Part shown: positions 1-12,100 of the stretch, in pieces | Layout: every line of letters starts with the position of its first letter | Position numbering within the stretch: the stretch's first letter is position 1 | Program-made: the position numbers and the translations under genes | DNA from: Anaeramoeba flamelloides | Lineage: Eukaryota > Metamonada > Anaeramoebidae | NCBI GenBank assembly: GCA_027625915.1 | Contig: JANTQA010000048.1 | Coordinates: 3,348,001-3,412,000, forward strand | Direction of reading: 5' to 3' | Length of the DNA: 64,000 nt | The notes under the pieces: model-generated | The model's input: only the letters and a program-made list of their open reading frames with translations | Told to the model about the DNA's origin: nothing | Database searches by the model: none

Positions 1-799
1 AGATTACGAACTAATTACGTACCCCCCCCCAATTCTAAACCACTAAGTTTCATTAAATTCAAATTGGTATTTAAAATTACTTATTTAAAATGAAAATTAT
101 TTTTTTATCGTTTTGCTTTATTGTACTCTAAAACCATTAAAAAACTAAAAACAAAAGAATAAAAGTAATAATAAAAAGAGAACAGAAAGCATTTTTTAAA
201 AAAAGCACTAAAACAGAAAAAAATTCATTCAAGTCTTGAAACCAAAACACACCAAAAAGAACAAAAAAGAACGAGAACAAAAATCGTTTTTTTTTTTTTT
301 TTGTTTTGAAACCTTTACTTCTTGAAGAGAAAAGAAAATAGTCAAAAACAAAAAAAAAAGTAAATAATAAAAAAAAACTATTTTTTTTCTTCTTTCTCTG
401 TTTTGTTATTTTTAAAACGCTTTGGTTTCAAGACCTTATTATTTTTTTTTTACCATACTTTTTTTCTTTGAAAGAAAAAGAGCAAAAATATAAATTACCT
501 TTATAAGATTGTCTGTTTTAATCAACAAAGTCTTGTTTTTAATTACAGATTTTTGATTTTTATTGATTTTTTTAAAAAAATTAGCAAAAGTGAAAAATAT
601 CGCTAATATTTTAATGGTTTGACCCAAATGGGAAAATTATAATCGAAATTTTTACGAATTTGATTTTTTTTTTTTAAAAATTATGTTCCAAAACAGGCCG
701 GCAATATTTAATATTTTTTTGAATTAAATAAAATTACAATATTTTGAAATTAATTTATTTGTGAATATTTTAAGCCCAAAACAAAAAAAGGATGATTGG
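1..799. other. Intergenic AT-rich DNA downstream of the PUF gene
   Basis: Very AT-rich sequence with many A and T runs and one C run near position 21-30. A 62-codon frame lies on the minus strand at 439-627, but it starts with TTG and is low complexity. I see no supportable gene here. Confidence 0.5.
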
Positions 800-3700
800 T
801 TAGTATTTTTCACGGCTTACGCTTCTCGCCCAAGAACGGCTTTTTGTATGTCCTCTATTACTTCTTCGACTTAACAACATTTTTTTTTGAAAATTCTTTC
901 GATAAATTTTTTGTTGGATTTTTTTCCCATATCTAGTTTTTTTAATTAAAGATAAATAGGGATAAATTACATCGCTAAGCTTTTCATTATCTTCATCATT
1001 TGCAACATCCAAAGCAGTTTGAACAACATAATTACCGTAACGATCTCTAATTAAATTTAAAATTTTATTATTATTGTTGCTATTGTTATTGTTATTATTA
1101 TTATTGCTCTTGTTATTATTATTATTATTATTGTTGTTGTTATTATTCGTATTCTTCTTATTCTTATTCTTATTGCTATTGCTATTGTTATTACTATTAT
1201 TGCTATTGTTATTAGTGTTTTTTGATTGGTTAATTAATTGATAAATCAATAATTTTTTATATTCTTGATTAAAGAGTTTTAAACATTTTTCAACAACATT
1301 CGAACTAAATTTTTGAATAGATAATTCATATAAATTTTCTTTCACTATTAACGCTAACTTTTCTGATTGATACCCATGATCTAAAATGTATTGTACAACA
1401 TAATTGGCATAGGCGCCTTGCATTAAAATTAACGAATTGGCAATGATCGTTTGAACAATTAAATATAAATCTTCTTGGCTTTTGACTGAATCAATACATT
1501 TTTGCATCACACAGCATCCGTGTTTGTGGGTTGAAATTTCGACACAATATTTTACCATCCCTTGATAAATATATTTTTTATCTTTTTCAAAAAGGTGAAG
1601 TAAACATTTTTGTAAAATATGATTTCCATGTGGATCGTTAGACAATTCCAACTTTTTTTTTTTTTTTTTTTTTTTTTTTGTTTGTCGTGGTTTTATTGTT
1701 TTTAGTGTTAATAATTGTTTAAGGTTAGTAAACTCAAAATATTTTAAATAATTTCTTTTTTTTTTTTTTTTTTTTTTTTGATTATAAAATTGAATAAGAA
1801 AAATCGAGACAATGATTTTTTTGTGAGAAAATAAGATTATCGTGAGCTTGGCCAAATATCGCTGGATTTCTGATTTTATCAAGAATAAAAATAGTTTTTA
1901 CCAATTTATCAATTATTCCAGAAAATATCTTTGCAAACTCAAAATGTTTTGATTTTATTCTGTTACAAAAAATCAAAATTTATAGAGCATCAGTTACATT
2001 AAATTAACATATTTTTTTAATGTTTATTGACTTTTTAAATCATTTTTTAAGCAATTAATTATAACTCGAAAATTTTTACTCAATTTATTACAACTTTGTT
2101 TTTCATTATCCAGAATTTTTCCAATTATTGTGAGTTTTTAATATTATCAGAAATATTTCGAATTATCAGCAAAAAAAAACAAAATGATGATAATCTACAT
2201 TATCGTAAAACGATAAATGTAATCACTAATTTGTCTATTTGTTATGAAAATCCTAATATTGCTGATAATCCTTAATGAATCAGATTTAAAAAAGCTTTTA
2301 TAGATTATTTCAGATTAAGGAACAAAATTAAAAGTTTTTACAACAATTAAACTTGTATTACAATGATTGTGCAATTTTGGTATTTTATCCTTAAAAATGT
2401 TAAAAAAAGGTAGATGTTTGATTTTTTTATTTTTTTTCAAAATATGTCGCAGCAAACCAAAAATTAGTAAAAATTTATTTTTTAATTCTCATTTATTTTT
2501 CATATTTATGAATGAATTGAGAATATTTGTAGAATAAAAATTATTTTAAATAAGGAAGAAACAAATTAAAAGGTTGAATAAGTAAAAACAAAACAAAACA
2601 AAATTAATTGACTAATGAATGATGAAAGATCTGTCTACGGGAGTCTTTAAAACAATAAAGATGAAATACTTTATTGCAATGATAAAATGTTCAAGATTTT
2701 TTATTTCGATAAAATTGACAAAAATAACAATTTTTTTTTATATCTTTTATTATAATTAATTTGTGAATGATTATTTTTTTTTCTTGAGAAATATTTACTA
2801 ATTCGTGTATTCATTTTATAAAAAATTCTTCAGAATTTAACCTTTTTGAGGAAATTTAATTATAAATAATTATTGAAGTATGTAAAAGAACGTTAAATAA
2901 TCAATACAGCAAACATCTTTTCCAAGAGTAATGTTTATGACTGAAAAGATAATAATTGACTAGTTAGTCAAATCTATTCACATATTGTATATTGAAAGTA
3001 AAGTCAAAGATTTTTTGGGTTTATTTTATATTTATGCTTCAAATTTGCTTTTTTTTTTTTTTTTGGAATGAAAAGAGTGGGTTTATCATCAATAACATTT
3101 GTTATAGATTGGCGTATGTTTTTTTTTTTTTTTTTTTTTTTCATCTTTAAAACAAGTAGCAAATATGGTACCATTATAATATTCTATTAATTTAAGCTCT
3201 CCATTTTGTATTTTTTAATTTTTATTTGCAGACCTTTATTAAAATAAAAATTAAAGTATATAACATTTACAAAGTATAGTAAATTTTATTTTTTTTTTTT
3301 TTCAAATTTTGGGGATTGTAAAACTTTAGTGAACCAAAATCTGAATCTAAATAAAGATTAAAATTATTTTTTTTTATATTCTTGCTCAAATAAATCTAAT
3401 ATGTTTAAAACTGCTTCGTGGTTCTTAAGTTTCTTTTTTTTTTTTTTTGTACAAATAAAAATTAAAAAGATGATAAGATTCATCTCAAAATGGCATAATT
3501 TTTATGTACTTTTAAAATTGGTTTTCTCGGCCAAGTATAACATATTTGACTTCTTTCTCAAAAAGATCCCATACTTTCAACAATAACAGTTTTGTTTCCA
3601 GGATACCACGCATTTTGAAAGGTATTTCAAAAAAAAATTTACAATATTTTCAATTGTAATAATACTACTAAAAGGAAATGGGCCATGTAAGAATAAAAAA

Positions 3701-4704
3701 CCATTCTTTGTAAAAACATTTTTAATAAAGTTATTCCTCATCTTGAATTATTTATTGAAGTTCAAAAGTTTATTAACTAATTAAAAAGGTTTTCAAAGTT
3801 TACAACTTTGAACAATTTAAAAATTATATATAGAGAAAAAGTTGCACAAGATAACTAAAATGGTTTATAAACAGAAAAAGCGATTTTTGATTTTTGATAA
3901 AGTTTAATTTAAACAAATTATACGAATTTTTAAACAGTTGCAAATATAGAAAACTATTAAGTTTTATTAAAGATTTTTTACTGTTGTAAATTTATAAATA
4001 ATATTTTTGAATTTTTATATCTCTAAAATCAATTTGAAAAAATTATTTTCAGTTCATCAGAACAAGTTTTGGATCGTATTTTCTATAAATAGGGTTTATA
4101 CTGTTCGACTTGTGTATGATTAAAACATTTTAAAATGATTTTTTTTTTTATGTTCTTATTACAGAATAATAGTAAGAAGCCGAAGTTGAATTCGAAGTCG
4201 AAGCAAAAGTAAAAGCAAAAATAAAAGTAAAATTAAAAGTAAAAGTAAAATTAAAATTAAAAGTAAAAGTAGAAGATAAAGGAGAAGAAGGAGAAAATTT
4301 TTACAATAATTGATTTTATAGGATTGATTATTAGTGACGAATGTTCTGGCTTATCAATTAATTCAATAATTTTTTGTATAGCTCGTGTCCCGTATTGGTT
4401 TAAAGAAATTGATAAAAAGTCTGTAGAAATTTGTTCAAGTATTAAACTTTTATCTTGATCTGTAGCAAACTCATAAATTTTTTGTATTAAATAATTCCCA
4501 AAAGGGTCTTGAATCAATTCTACAATATGTTGCGAAATTTCATTTAAGATTATTCGACATACTTTAGGATCTTTACTTTTTTCAATTTTTTTTTGTAAAA
4601 TGCAGCATTCCGTAGGGTCCTTTGAAATATGGTAGATCATTCCAATAATTTGTTGAAAGTAAGGTGAAAGAAAATTATTAAATCTAGTTCGGTTATTTAT
4701 CGCC

Positions 4705-4737
<33 letters not shown>

Positions 4738-6066
4738 ATAAATGTATTTATTTATAATGGGTAAATATGTTTGTATAGCATATTCGATAGAAATATAATT
4801 TTAAATATTTGTAATTGAATAAAATTAAAGATCAAAAAGAAATCAGTAAGAATAACAATAAGAAAAAGAATAGATTAGTTATTAAAAAAAAAAAAAAATT
4901 ACATCATGCGATTTTGCTCTTCGGTGACCTAAATTTCTTGGGTGGTTGATTGTTCTGGTCAATTGTTGGGTTTTTGGAAGAATAGAATAATTGAATTCCT
5001 TTCCAAAAAATGAAGGAATTTTTGGATATTGTCCAAATTCATCTTTTAATTCATTATTATTGCTAGTGTTATTGTTATTGCTATTATTGCTATTGTTATT
5101 ATTATTGCTATCATTGCTATTGCTATTATTAAAGTTATTTTTATGATTATTATTCTTGCTACGATTTTTTAAATTGGTTTTTATTTGTTGATTATTTTTT
5201 TTGTTTTCTTTTTCAAAATTATGATTAAAATTTATAGAATTATTATTAAATGTATTGTTTGTAATAACATCTTCGAATGTAGATTGATGGTTATTGTTGA
5301 GGCTTGTTGGATAATTTCGATAATTCATATTACTAGAACTATTATTAAAATTATATTTTTTTTTAATGGATTGATTTGAAATTTGCTTGATCTTGAAATT
5401 ATTTGATCTATTAAATGAATGATTAAAATCAAATTGTTCATTTTGATCAGGATTGACTAAACTCCAACTTCTTCTTGATTGCTGTTTTCTGAGCTTTCTT
5501 AAATGTATTATACTTTTTTTTTTTTCTGTTTTTTTTTTTTTGTTATTTGGATTTTGTCTTGAATTAGAATTAGGGCTTGGATTATGATTAGAATGTATAT
5601 TACTGTTTGGTCTTGTTGTGTTTTTATTTTTATTTGTGTTTGTGTTGGGATTGAATATGTTTTGATTGAAAGTTTTTTGATACATATTTGCAAATTTTGT
5701 AGTATTTGTGACTGAATTATTTTGGTTTTGAATTGTTTTATTGTCTAATTGTTTGCCTGTGAACTGTTTATTAATTAAATTTGATTTTGAATCTTTTTCC
5801 TTTTCTTTTTTATTTGGCGAATATTTGAATTGAAAATCATTTTTTGGTGCTTGTTTAGATTTTTTTGAAACTTTATGTCTTCTTGTGCGATTGTAATTCT
5901 TTTGGCCTGAAGTGAAAGTTTCGAAATCTAAGAATAAATTTGTTGATTTTGTATTGTTGTTATTTTTATTTACATGATTTGGTTTTGGAAAATCAAGATC
6001 TAAAAAAATTTTATGTTTGTAAAAATTGTGAAATATTAGAATAAAGAATTGTGAAAAATATTTCAT
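800..6066 (-). CDS. Pumilio-family (PUF) RNA-binding protein, 3 exons, 804 aa
   Basis: Post-transcriptional regulator that binds mRNA 3' UTRs in the cytoplasm. Exons on the minus strand are 6066-4903, 4703-4305 and 1651-800; all junctions are phase 0 (388 + 133 + 283 residues). Residues 1-388 are Asn/Lys-rich and without a recognisable fold. From about residue 405 all eight PUF repeats are visible: R1 DPTECCILQ, R2 DPFGNYLIQ, R3 NQYGTRAIQ, R4 DPHGNHILQ, R5 HKHGCCVMQ, R6 GAYANYVVQ, R7 QKFSSNVVEKC and R8 DRYGNYVVQ. A stretch of roughly 50 residues, mostly Asn, separates R7 from R8. Donors are GTAATT and GTAAAA; the acceptors are TATAG and an A-run followed by AG. The start at 6066 is the first ATG of the open frame, but an AG at about 6002 leaves open that the true N terminus lies in an upstream exon. 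Confidence 0.96.
1652..4304 (-). other. 2.65-kb intron 2 of the PUF gene
   Basis: The donor GTAAAA directly follows the end of R3 and the acceptor AG directly precedes R4, so the frame across the junction is fixed by PUF homology. The intron's last bases before AG are more than 20 consecutive A, with no polypyrimidine tract. The interior is AT-rich with several T runs. I recognise no transposon copy or gene inside it. Confidence 0.9.
4180..4285 (-). repeat. Degenerate AAAGTA-type hexamer tract
   Basis: Imperfect tandem units of the type AAGTAAA/AAGCAAA run up to 15-20 nt from the PUF intron 2 donor. On the transcribed strand this is a T/C-rich segment near the start of the intron. Confidence 0.7.
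4705..4740. repeat. (TA)n(TG)n microsatellite at a splice acceptor
   Basis: A TA run followed by a TG run. On the minus strand it reads (CA)n(TA)n and ends exactly at the AG acceptor of PUF intron 1, so the repeat replaces the usual pyrimidine tract. Confidence 0.85.
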
Positions 6067-6492
6067 TTTTAAATTTTGTTCCAGAGAAAAAAGTAATGTA
6101 AAACAATTAAATAATAATAAAAAAATATTGAATTAATAAATAAGAAGATGCTCATGTATTCAATTTTATTTTCGAATTTTTATTGAAATTGTTGTATTTT
6201 TTTTTGTTTTTTATATTTTATCAAATTAAGAAGTGGCCGTATAATTTCAAGTTTTTTTCTTTTTTAATTTCAATTTGAACTTTATCATTTTTTTTTTTTC
6301 TTCAAATTTGAAGAAAAATTACAAGAAAAGAAAAAGGAGACCAACAAATAAGCCAAGAAACCAAATTGTTGGGCATTCATTTTGGAAAAATTTGAGACAA
6401 AATTAACCAATCTTTATATTGATCAAATATTTTGGAATATTGAACATGGGAAATCAAAATAATTGAAGTTTATGCACATCTATTTTAAAAAG

Positions 6493-7095
6493 GTTGAGTA
6501 ACCAAAGTTTAAAAAAGCGTAACCCAAACTGCTTCAAAAGAGTGATTCATATAATGTTAACAACAGTTCTTAAAACTTTGGTTCCTCACTTTTTTAAAAT
6601 AGCTGTAAGACAACTTACAAGTTTTAGATCAGCCATGTTCAATTCTTCAAATGTGACAAATAATTTAATTTTGAATTCAGACTTTGATCGTGAAAAGTGT
6701 TTAGAAGAATACAAATAGATAGTGTCTTGTGTTTTTGTGATTGTCTTTATTTTTACAATTAAAATTCAAGTTTTTTTAAATTTTTTGTTGTGTTTTTTTA
6801 ATTTTGGTTTTATGGATTTCTTTTCAAAAAAGAATGAAAAAAGAGAAACGATTGGTTGTTTGTTGTTTTTAATTTTTTTTGAAAAAAAGAGAAATACAAA
6901 CCTAACTTCAGGTTTTGGAAATCTAACTGATCTAGGCTTCGATCTGATTTTGAAGACATTTGGGAACTACTTTCTGTTGAAGAAACATACGAATCACTTG
7001 TAAAAGGGTGGCTTTCAAAAATCTGTGAAAAGATAATTAAAGAAGAAACAAGATTGGCAATAAAAGGAAGCGAGAGGAAAAAAAAAAAAAAATAA
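6493..7095 (+). CDS. Hypothetical helical protein, two exons, 5' end unresolved
   Basis: I do not recognise the family. A frame from 6493 follows an AG and gives a helical, basic segment. A GTGTTT donor at 6697 and a TCTAG acceptor at 6934-6935 join it in phase to a second exon (6936-7095) encoding RSDFEDIWELLSVEETYES and onward to a Lys run and TAA. The second exon is the better supported part because its composition is clearly coding. No in-frame ATG opens the first segment except an internal one near 6553, so either translation starts there or another exon lies upstream. The gene is divergent from PUF and convergent with the small gene at 7177. Confidence 0.5.
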
Positions 7096-7176
7096 ACAAA
7101 AAATTTTTGTAAAAATTAAAATTTAAAAAAGAATGGAAAGGAAAAAAAAAAAGATCTTTTTAATGTCCAAAAGGGA

Positions 7177-7395
7177 TTATTTTACAGTTCGAGTATTTTG
7201 CTGATCTGTTTTTTTGTTACTTTTCGAATTTTTTGAAGAAAGAAATAATTTTCCAAATTTGGTATCATAGGCAAAGATCCCTTGTGGGATTAACGTCAGA
7301 TTTTGTGGTGCAGAAGTTGATCGTATAAGTTGTGGTGGGATAGTTTCTGTTCCCAACAAAAATGATGAAGGAGAACCCTTTCTTTCTTTTGACAT
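7177..7395 (-). CDS. Small hypothetical protein, 72 aa
   Basis: Uninterrupted frame from an ATG (MSKERKGSP...) to TAA, with less extreme composition than its surroundings (PPQLIRSTSAPQNL, then a Lys/Ser-rich tail). I see no known domain. It ends 81 bp from the stop of the convergent plus-strand gene. It could be a complete small gene or one exon of a larger one. The start is the second possible one; an in-frame TTG three codons upstream is less likely in a eukaryote. Confidence 0.4.
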   Translation of the reverse strand: MSKERKGSPSSFLLGTETIPPQLIRSTSAPQNLTLIPQGIFAYDTKFGKLFLSSKNSKSNKKTDQQNTRTVK

Positions 7396-8190
7396 TTTGG
7401 GCAATTTGATTAAGGTTGACCAAAAAGAAAAACAAAAAAAAAAATAAAAAAATAAATCATGACTCTTTTAAATCGAACTATTTTGTTTTGATGAGTAAGA
7501 AAGTGGTTTAAAAGGTTTGTAAATTTTAATCTTAAAACAATGGAAGATATATGATTACAATAGTCAAATCTTAAAAAAAAAACAAATCATAACAATTGAT
7601 TTTATTAGAATTATTTTTTATTTCAAGATTTAATTGTTTTAGATTAATTACACAACAAAGTATTCTCCAAAGAGAAAATTTTCATTTATTAAACTTTGTT
7701 TAGAGAAAAATTGAGTAAACTTCAATCTTTCAATTTTTACAAACTTTTAGAAAAATCTATAAAAAAATTTTTCCTTTTTTTATCAGAGAATAGGATTATA
7801 TTTTCAAAGTGAATCTAGTTACCAGAAAATTTACAATAATTCCCCCCAAAAAATATTATTATTTTCGATTTTGTTTTTTCTCTCCAAAGATGTATTAAAA
7901 AACCGTTTTGTTTTTGAAATTATTTTTTTTTGATTGGTTGATTGTTTGATTTTTTCTTTGATATCCTGTTCAAATATATCATTATTTGATAAAATAGCAT
8001 TTGTACTCTAAATTAATTGTACTATTTCCAACTTCTTATACTATAATTTATCAAATTTTTATTTAATTGAAATTAGTTTTTATTTCATATATTCTATTAT
8101 TTATCTTATTGAAAAGAAAATGTGGTTTATTGAAAACAAAAAATATTCAATATGATCAAACAATATATACATTAGTGTATATACCGCGAC
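7396..8190. other. AT-rich intergenic DNA
   Basis: No frame with coding composition and no repeat I can match to other parts of the window. Confidence 0.5.
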
Positions 8191-8194
8191 CAGA

Positions 8195-8290
8195 TTTTGG
8201 GCCTTTGTCTAGGTTTTTTTCTATTCCTTTGAATTGAGTAAAACCTTTAATTCGGCTCCATATTTGAAATTTTTTAAAAACCTAACGAGA
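8195..8290. repeat. Fragment of the foldback palindrome family
   Basis: Contains the family's diagnostic pieces: TTTGAATTGAGTAAAA followed by a degenerate loop and TTTTTAAAAACCTAACG. It resembles part of the copies at 20866, 24745, 50415 and 59365 but is diverged and incomplete. Confidence 0.5.
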
Positions 8291-8344
8291 GTGGAATATC
8301 AATTATTAATCATATATTTAATGAATATTTATATGTTATTAGAT

Positions 8345-8600
8345 ATCGTTTTATTCCTTTCGCACCACCACTTGAAAATTGGAGAAGTATGGTCAAATAT
8401 TAAGTTCACTTGAGTTTCCGTTTAAATCTGAAAACCTATTGATTTTTTGAATTGAAACAAAAATTAAAAGAAAAAAGATTAAGTTATTTTCTCGAATTCA
8501 AAAGAATTTTGGAAAATATATCTACTTTAGGAATCAACAGAAAACCAGGAAAAATGAATAGTAGCGGGCAGTTTGAATTTAGTTATGTAAATTATACTAT
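8345..8600 (+). other. Coding-like fragments interrupted by a MITE
   Basis: Two plus-strand stretches read like real protein: RYRFIPFAPPLENWRSMVKY (about 8353-8415), and a Lys-rich segment at 8452-8590 ending MNSSGQFEFSY before a GTAAAT that could be a donor. A MITE starts at 8606, 16 nt further on. I could not join the fragments into a convincing model. They may be exons of a gene disturbed by repeats, or remains of a mobile element. Confidence 0.3.
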
Positions 8601-8605
8601 TATTA

Positions 8606-8801
8606 CAGTCAATTCCACTTGTAAGGCGCAAAATTTCAACAAAATTTAAGAGACATAAAAATCTCAAATTAAGGTACATTTTTTGGAATTTTTTTTGTGA
8701 CAAATTATTTAACTAGAATTTGAATTTTGTACCTTAATTTGAGATTTTTTTTGTATCTTAGATTTCGTTTAAAGTTTTCACCTTAAAAGTGGAACTTACT
8801 G
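8606..8801. mobile_element. TA-flanked palindromic MITE, family I copy 1 (196 bp)
   Basis: Starts CAGTCAATTCCACTT and ends AAGTGGAACTTACTG, with the two halves complementary over most of their length. It is flanked on both sides by TA, the target duplication of Tc1/mariner-type elements. There is no coding capacity. A second copy of identical length lies at 29021-29216. Confidence 0.88.
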
Positions 8802-8859
8802 TAAAAAATATTCAAAAAAACCACTGGATCGTTACAATAAAAATAGTTCTGAAAATAAT

Positions 8860-9560
8860 TTTTTAAAACCTGGAAAATTCACTTTATTAACCAAAAAAAA
8901 TCTGTACAATTTGAAAAATTTTAGTCAATAATTAATAACCCTATCTTAAATATTCCAATTAGTTAATAGGAATCCAAAGACTAAAATTTTTGATATATTT
9001 TGCTATTATCACCCAATATAAAAAAATTTTAATAAATAAAACGAATTTAAATTAATAATTCTTAATAATAAAAAAAATAAATAAATATCTATGAAAATCC
9101 TCTTTAATAATCACTTTTCGGTGTTTATTTTCTTGATATTTTAAAAAAAAGTATTACCTAATTGTTTAAATTTCAAAAAATTTAATAAATTTTTGTGAAA
9201 AAAATTAAAAATCATTTTTTTTTATATTTAATGATTTAATTTTTGTTATTTTTCTCTACATTTATAAAATAAAATTCAAGTTTCATATTAAGTTTTTTTT
9301 TCCATAAAAACTATCAGAAAATATTTAAAGTGTGATTTCCCAAAAAGAACAATATTTTATAAATTTTCAATTACTGTTTTCGATCAAAAAATCCAAAAAG
9401 ATAGGAATAGATCTTTTTACTGGCCATAAGTCGAAAAACATTGAATCCTTTTAAAAATGATTACTCAGAACTGGAAACTTGAAATGGGGGTGCATTTATC
9501 AAGGTTGGTTAAATATATGTTAAAATAATTGTACTATTACAACCCCAAAAAATACACAAG
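8860..9560. repeat. Dispersed repeat family D, copy 1
   Basis: Shares long diverged stretches with 46465-47160, for example TTTTTTAAAACCTGG at the start and TCAATAATTAATAACCC further in. A shorter piece recurs near 12780-13010. No frame of useful length survives. Boundaries are approximate. Confidence 0.55.
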
Positions 9561-9569
9561 CATTACATT

Positions 9570-10605
9570 TTGATAAATCTCTAAGATTCCTAAAAGATGA
9601 AAAAAAATATCTAGTATCAGGTAAAACGACAGATATTATTTTGGTTCTGGGCTGATAGAACTTCAACTGGGAATTATCTTTAATAGTGGTTTTCGGCAAT
9701 TTTTCCAATTTATTTTTTTTTTCCAAAAACTAATTAAGAGTCAAAAGAATCGATCGATTAAAAGGTATTTAATCCTATTTTTTGGTTTTTGAGTTGTAAA
9801 TTGATATATCTATTTCCGTTTTTATTCAATTACCTAAAAAAAAAAAAAAAAAAAAATTTAAAGATCAAAATAAAACCAAACCTACAGTTATCAAAATAAT
9901 ACTTTCCCAACAACCATAAACTGTATCGCAAAATATAATCTATGTCTTTTCTTTCTTCTTACTCCAATGAAATATCCAAGGAAATACCCAGCAGTATACC
10001 CAAAATCAAATCAATTTTAAAGTTCAAATCTTGATATTTTTAGTAAATTTTTTATTATTAATATAATTTGTAGAAAATTGATAGTAATTTTTTTAGTTTT
10101 TTTAAAAATTAGATGTTTCTTTGATGATAAAAATTTTCTCTATTTTTTGAGATAAATTTTCCAATTTGATCCTTCATTTTTAGAATTTCTTTTTAAATAA
10201 TAGAACTTTAAGAAATCAGTACCATATTTTTATAGGGTTTATTATCAGTTTCTTTGATTGGTTAATGTATAGGCTTTCTATAACAAAAAAAAAAACACAC
10301 ACTTTTTATTTTGAAAAAAAGATTAAAATTTTCTACAGGTATTATTTGGACAACAGTAAATAAAAATTCCAATTATAATCACTAAAATCCCTTTTTTTAT
10401 TAAATATTAACTATCAATTAACCCCACACTCTTAAATTATGTTTTCAGAAAAAAAAAAAAAAAAAATCTCAAAAATTGCCATTTTAAACCACTATTAAAT
10501 ATAATACAAAGTTGAAGATCGATCAACTAAGAACCAAAACAACTTATTACGTCATACTTTATACACGACAATCTTTTTTCACATTACAGTGATCATAAAC
10601 CTTAA
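9570..10605. mobile_element. Degenerate long-inverted-repeat element, family E (about 1.04 kb)
   Basis: Left arm (about 9570-9780) and right arm (about 10440-10605) are inverted and diverged versions of the arms of the near-perfect palindrome at 29515-30082. This copy has a longer centre of about 650 bp. The centre includes a segment (9961-10360), ending TATTATTTGGACAACAGTA, that recurs at 43080-43505. Probably an older, longer relative of the 568-bp element. Confidence 0.6.
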
Positions 10606-11135
10606 ATCATTTATTATCAAAAACAACTTTTTAATTAAATCTTTCGGTTTACCTTTGTTGAAAAATAAGTCATAGAAAATTTTCATATGGTTTGATAAAC
10701 AAAAGGTTCTCAAAGATCTAATATTTCAAATTTTTGCTCTTAAAAACACTTAAATTATTAATTCTCCTTTTAGAATTGGAATTTTACTGAGTTGATTAAT
10801 TCCTTTTTTTTTGTTTTTTTTTTCTGAAAACCAAAAGAAAATTTTGTTCTTTTTATTTTTTGGCTAACTGTATTTCATAAAAAAAATTCAATGGACACTG
10901 AGGTACTTATCCGAATTAACAAAAGAAACTGTAAATTCGGTTAGTTTAAATATTTGTCAAAAAGAGGAATACAAGCTAGTTTGTTGCAAAATTATATTGG
11001 ACTTGATTATTTGGGAAATAAATTCAGCACCATTATGAGAATTCTATTTATCACCTTTGATTTCTCAAGTTAGGACATTTGGAAAAGTAATATATCGAGA
11101 AAAACATTTTTTTCTATTTTGTAATCTTTCAAATT
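10606..11135. other. AT-rich upstream region of the 170-aa gene
   Basis: No recognisable gene or repeat. It presumably contains the promoter of the plus-strand gene starting at 11136, but I cannot point to an element. Confidence 0.4.
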
Positions 11136-12073
11136 ATGGAACAATCTTCCAAATTTCAAAAAGATCAAACACAGCAATCAAGCAAACAAAAACCCAAAAA
11201 GAAAAAACCTTTTAGATACTTTCGTGGGATTGGTAAAATATTTTTAACCATGTTTTTTGGCCTTATCGTTTTCATTTCAACCCAAAGTCACTTAAAATTT
11301 ATTCCCCTAAAAAAAAATAAATAATAAAAAAATAAACAACAAAAAAAAAAAAAAAAAACATCGATCTCTTTTCTAAAAGGCTTTAATTACTCTGGTCCAA
11401 ATTTCCCGGTTCAAGATATACCAACCCCCCAAATTGAAAAAAAAAATACATCAAAATTCCCTGTTTTTGTTGATGGGAAAGGTAATCTTTACGATATAAA
11501 CTATTTGCCAATAAATAAGAATAAAGTTTTTAAAAGCCAAATTGAAAATAGCCTTGACGAATTTGAAAACCTTGATAGCTATGAATTTGATGGTATTCAC
11601 ATTCAATTTTTTCTTTCTTTTTTTTCAATTTTTTTCCTTTTTTTTTTTTTCTTTTTTAAAAACAACAAAAAAAAAGATCTAACAAAACCAAAAAACATTT
11701 CAATTTTAACCACAAACCATTCTCAAAAAATTAATATAAAATCCTCACAAACAAGATCTTTTAACACAAAAAATCCAAAACGATAATTGGGATATGCAAA
11801 GAATACTGCTTAGGAAAAAAGCACCAAAGAATCTAAATAATTTACCAAAATTCCCAGATCCTGAGGATTACGAAACTTTTGAAGAAGTAACTTTACTCCT
11901 TAAATTCTTTTTTTTTTTTTTTTTATTTTTTTTGTTTTTATTTTGCCAAGACAACAAAAAAAAAGATCTAACAAAACCAAAATACAACTCGAAATTCCAA
12001 GACTTCAATTCCATTCTTAATAAAATTTCTACAATCAACTTTTCGTGTATATTATCCCATTGTATATCTTTGA
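11136..12073 (+). CDS. Uncharacterised 170-aa protein, four exons
   Basis: Exons are 11136-11232, 11380-11592, 11756-11886 and 12002-12073; phases add up (97, 310, 441, 513 nt). The protein starts MEQSSKFQ, has a Lys/Gln-rich N terminus, then RYFRGIGFNYSGPNFPVQD, an acidic middle (SLDEFENLDSYEFDD), a basic patch RILLRKKAPKN and FPDPEDYETFEE. Exon 4 gives a short hydrophobic tail, TSIPFLIKFLQS..., then TGA; this last exon is the least certain. I do not recognise the family. Introns 2 and 3 share a 30-nt block. A MITE begins 27 nt after the stop, so the 3' UTR probably runs into it, and the C terminus may have been altered by the insertion. Confidence 0.75.
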
Positions 12074-12100
12074 GTGTATGTTTTTCTCAATTTTATGGTG

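Noticed and set aside
5185-5379. Plus-strand Ile-rich ORF
   Set aside because: Antisense to the Asn-rich N terminus of the PUF protein.
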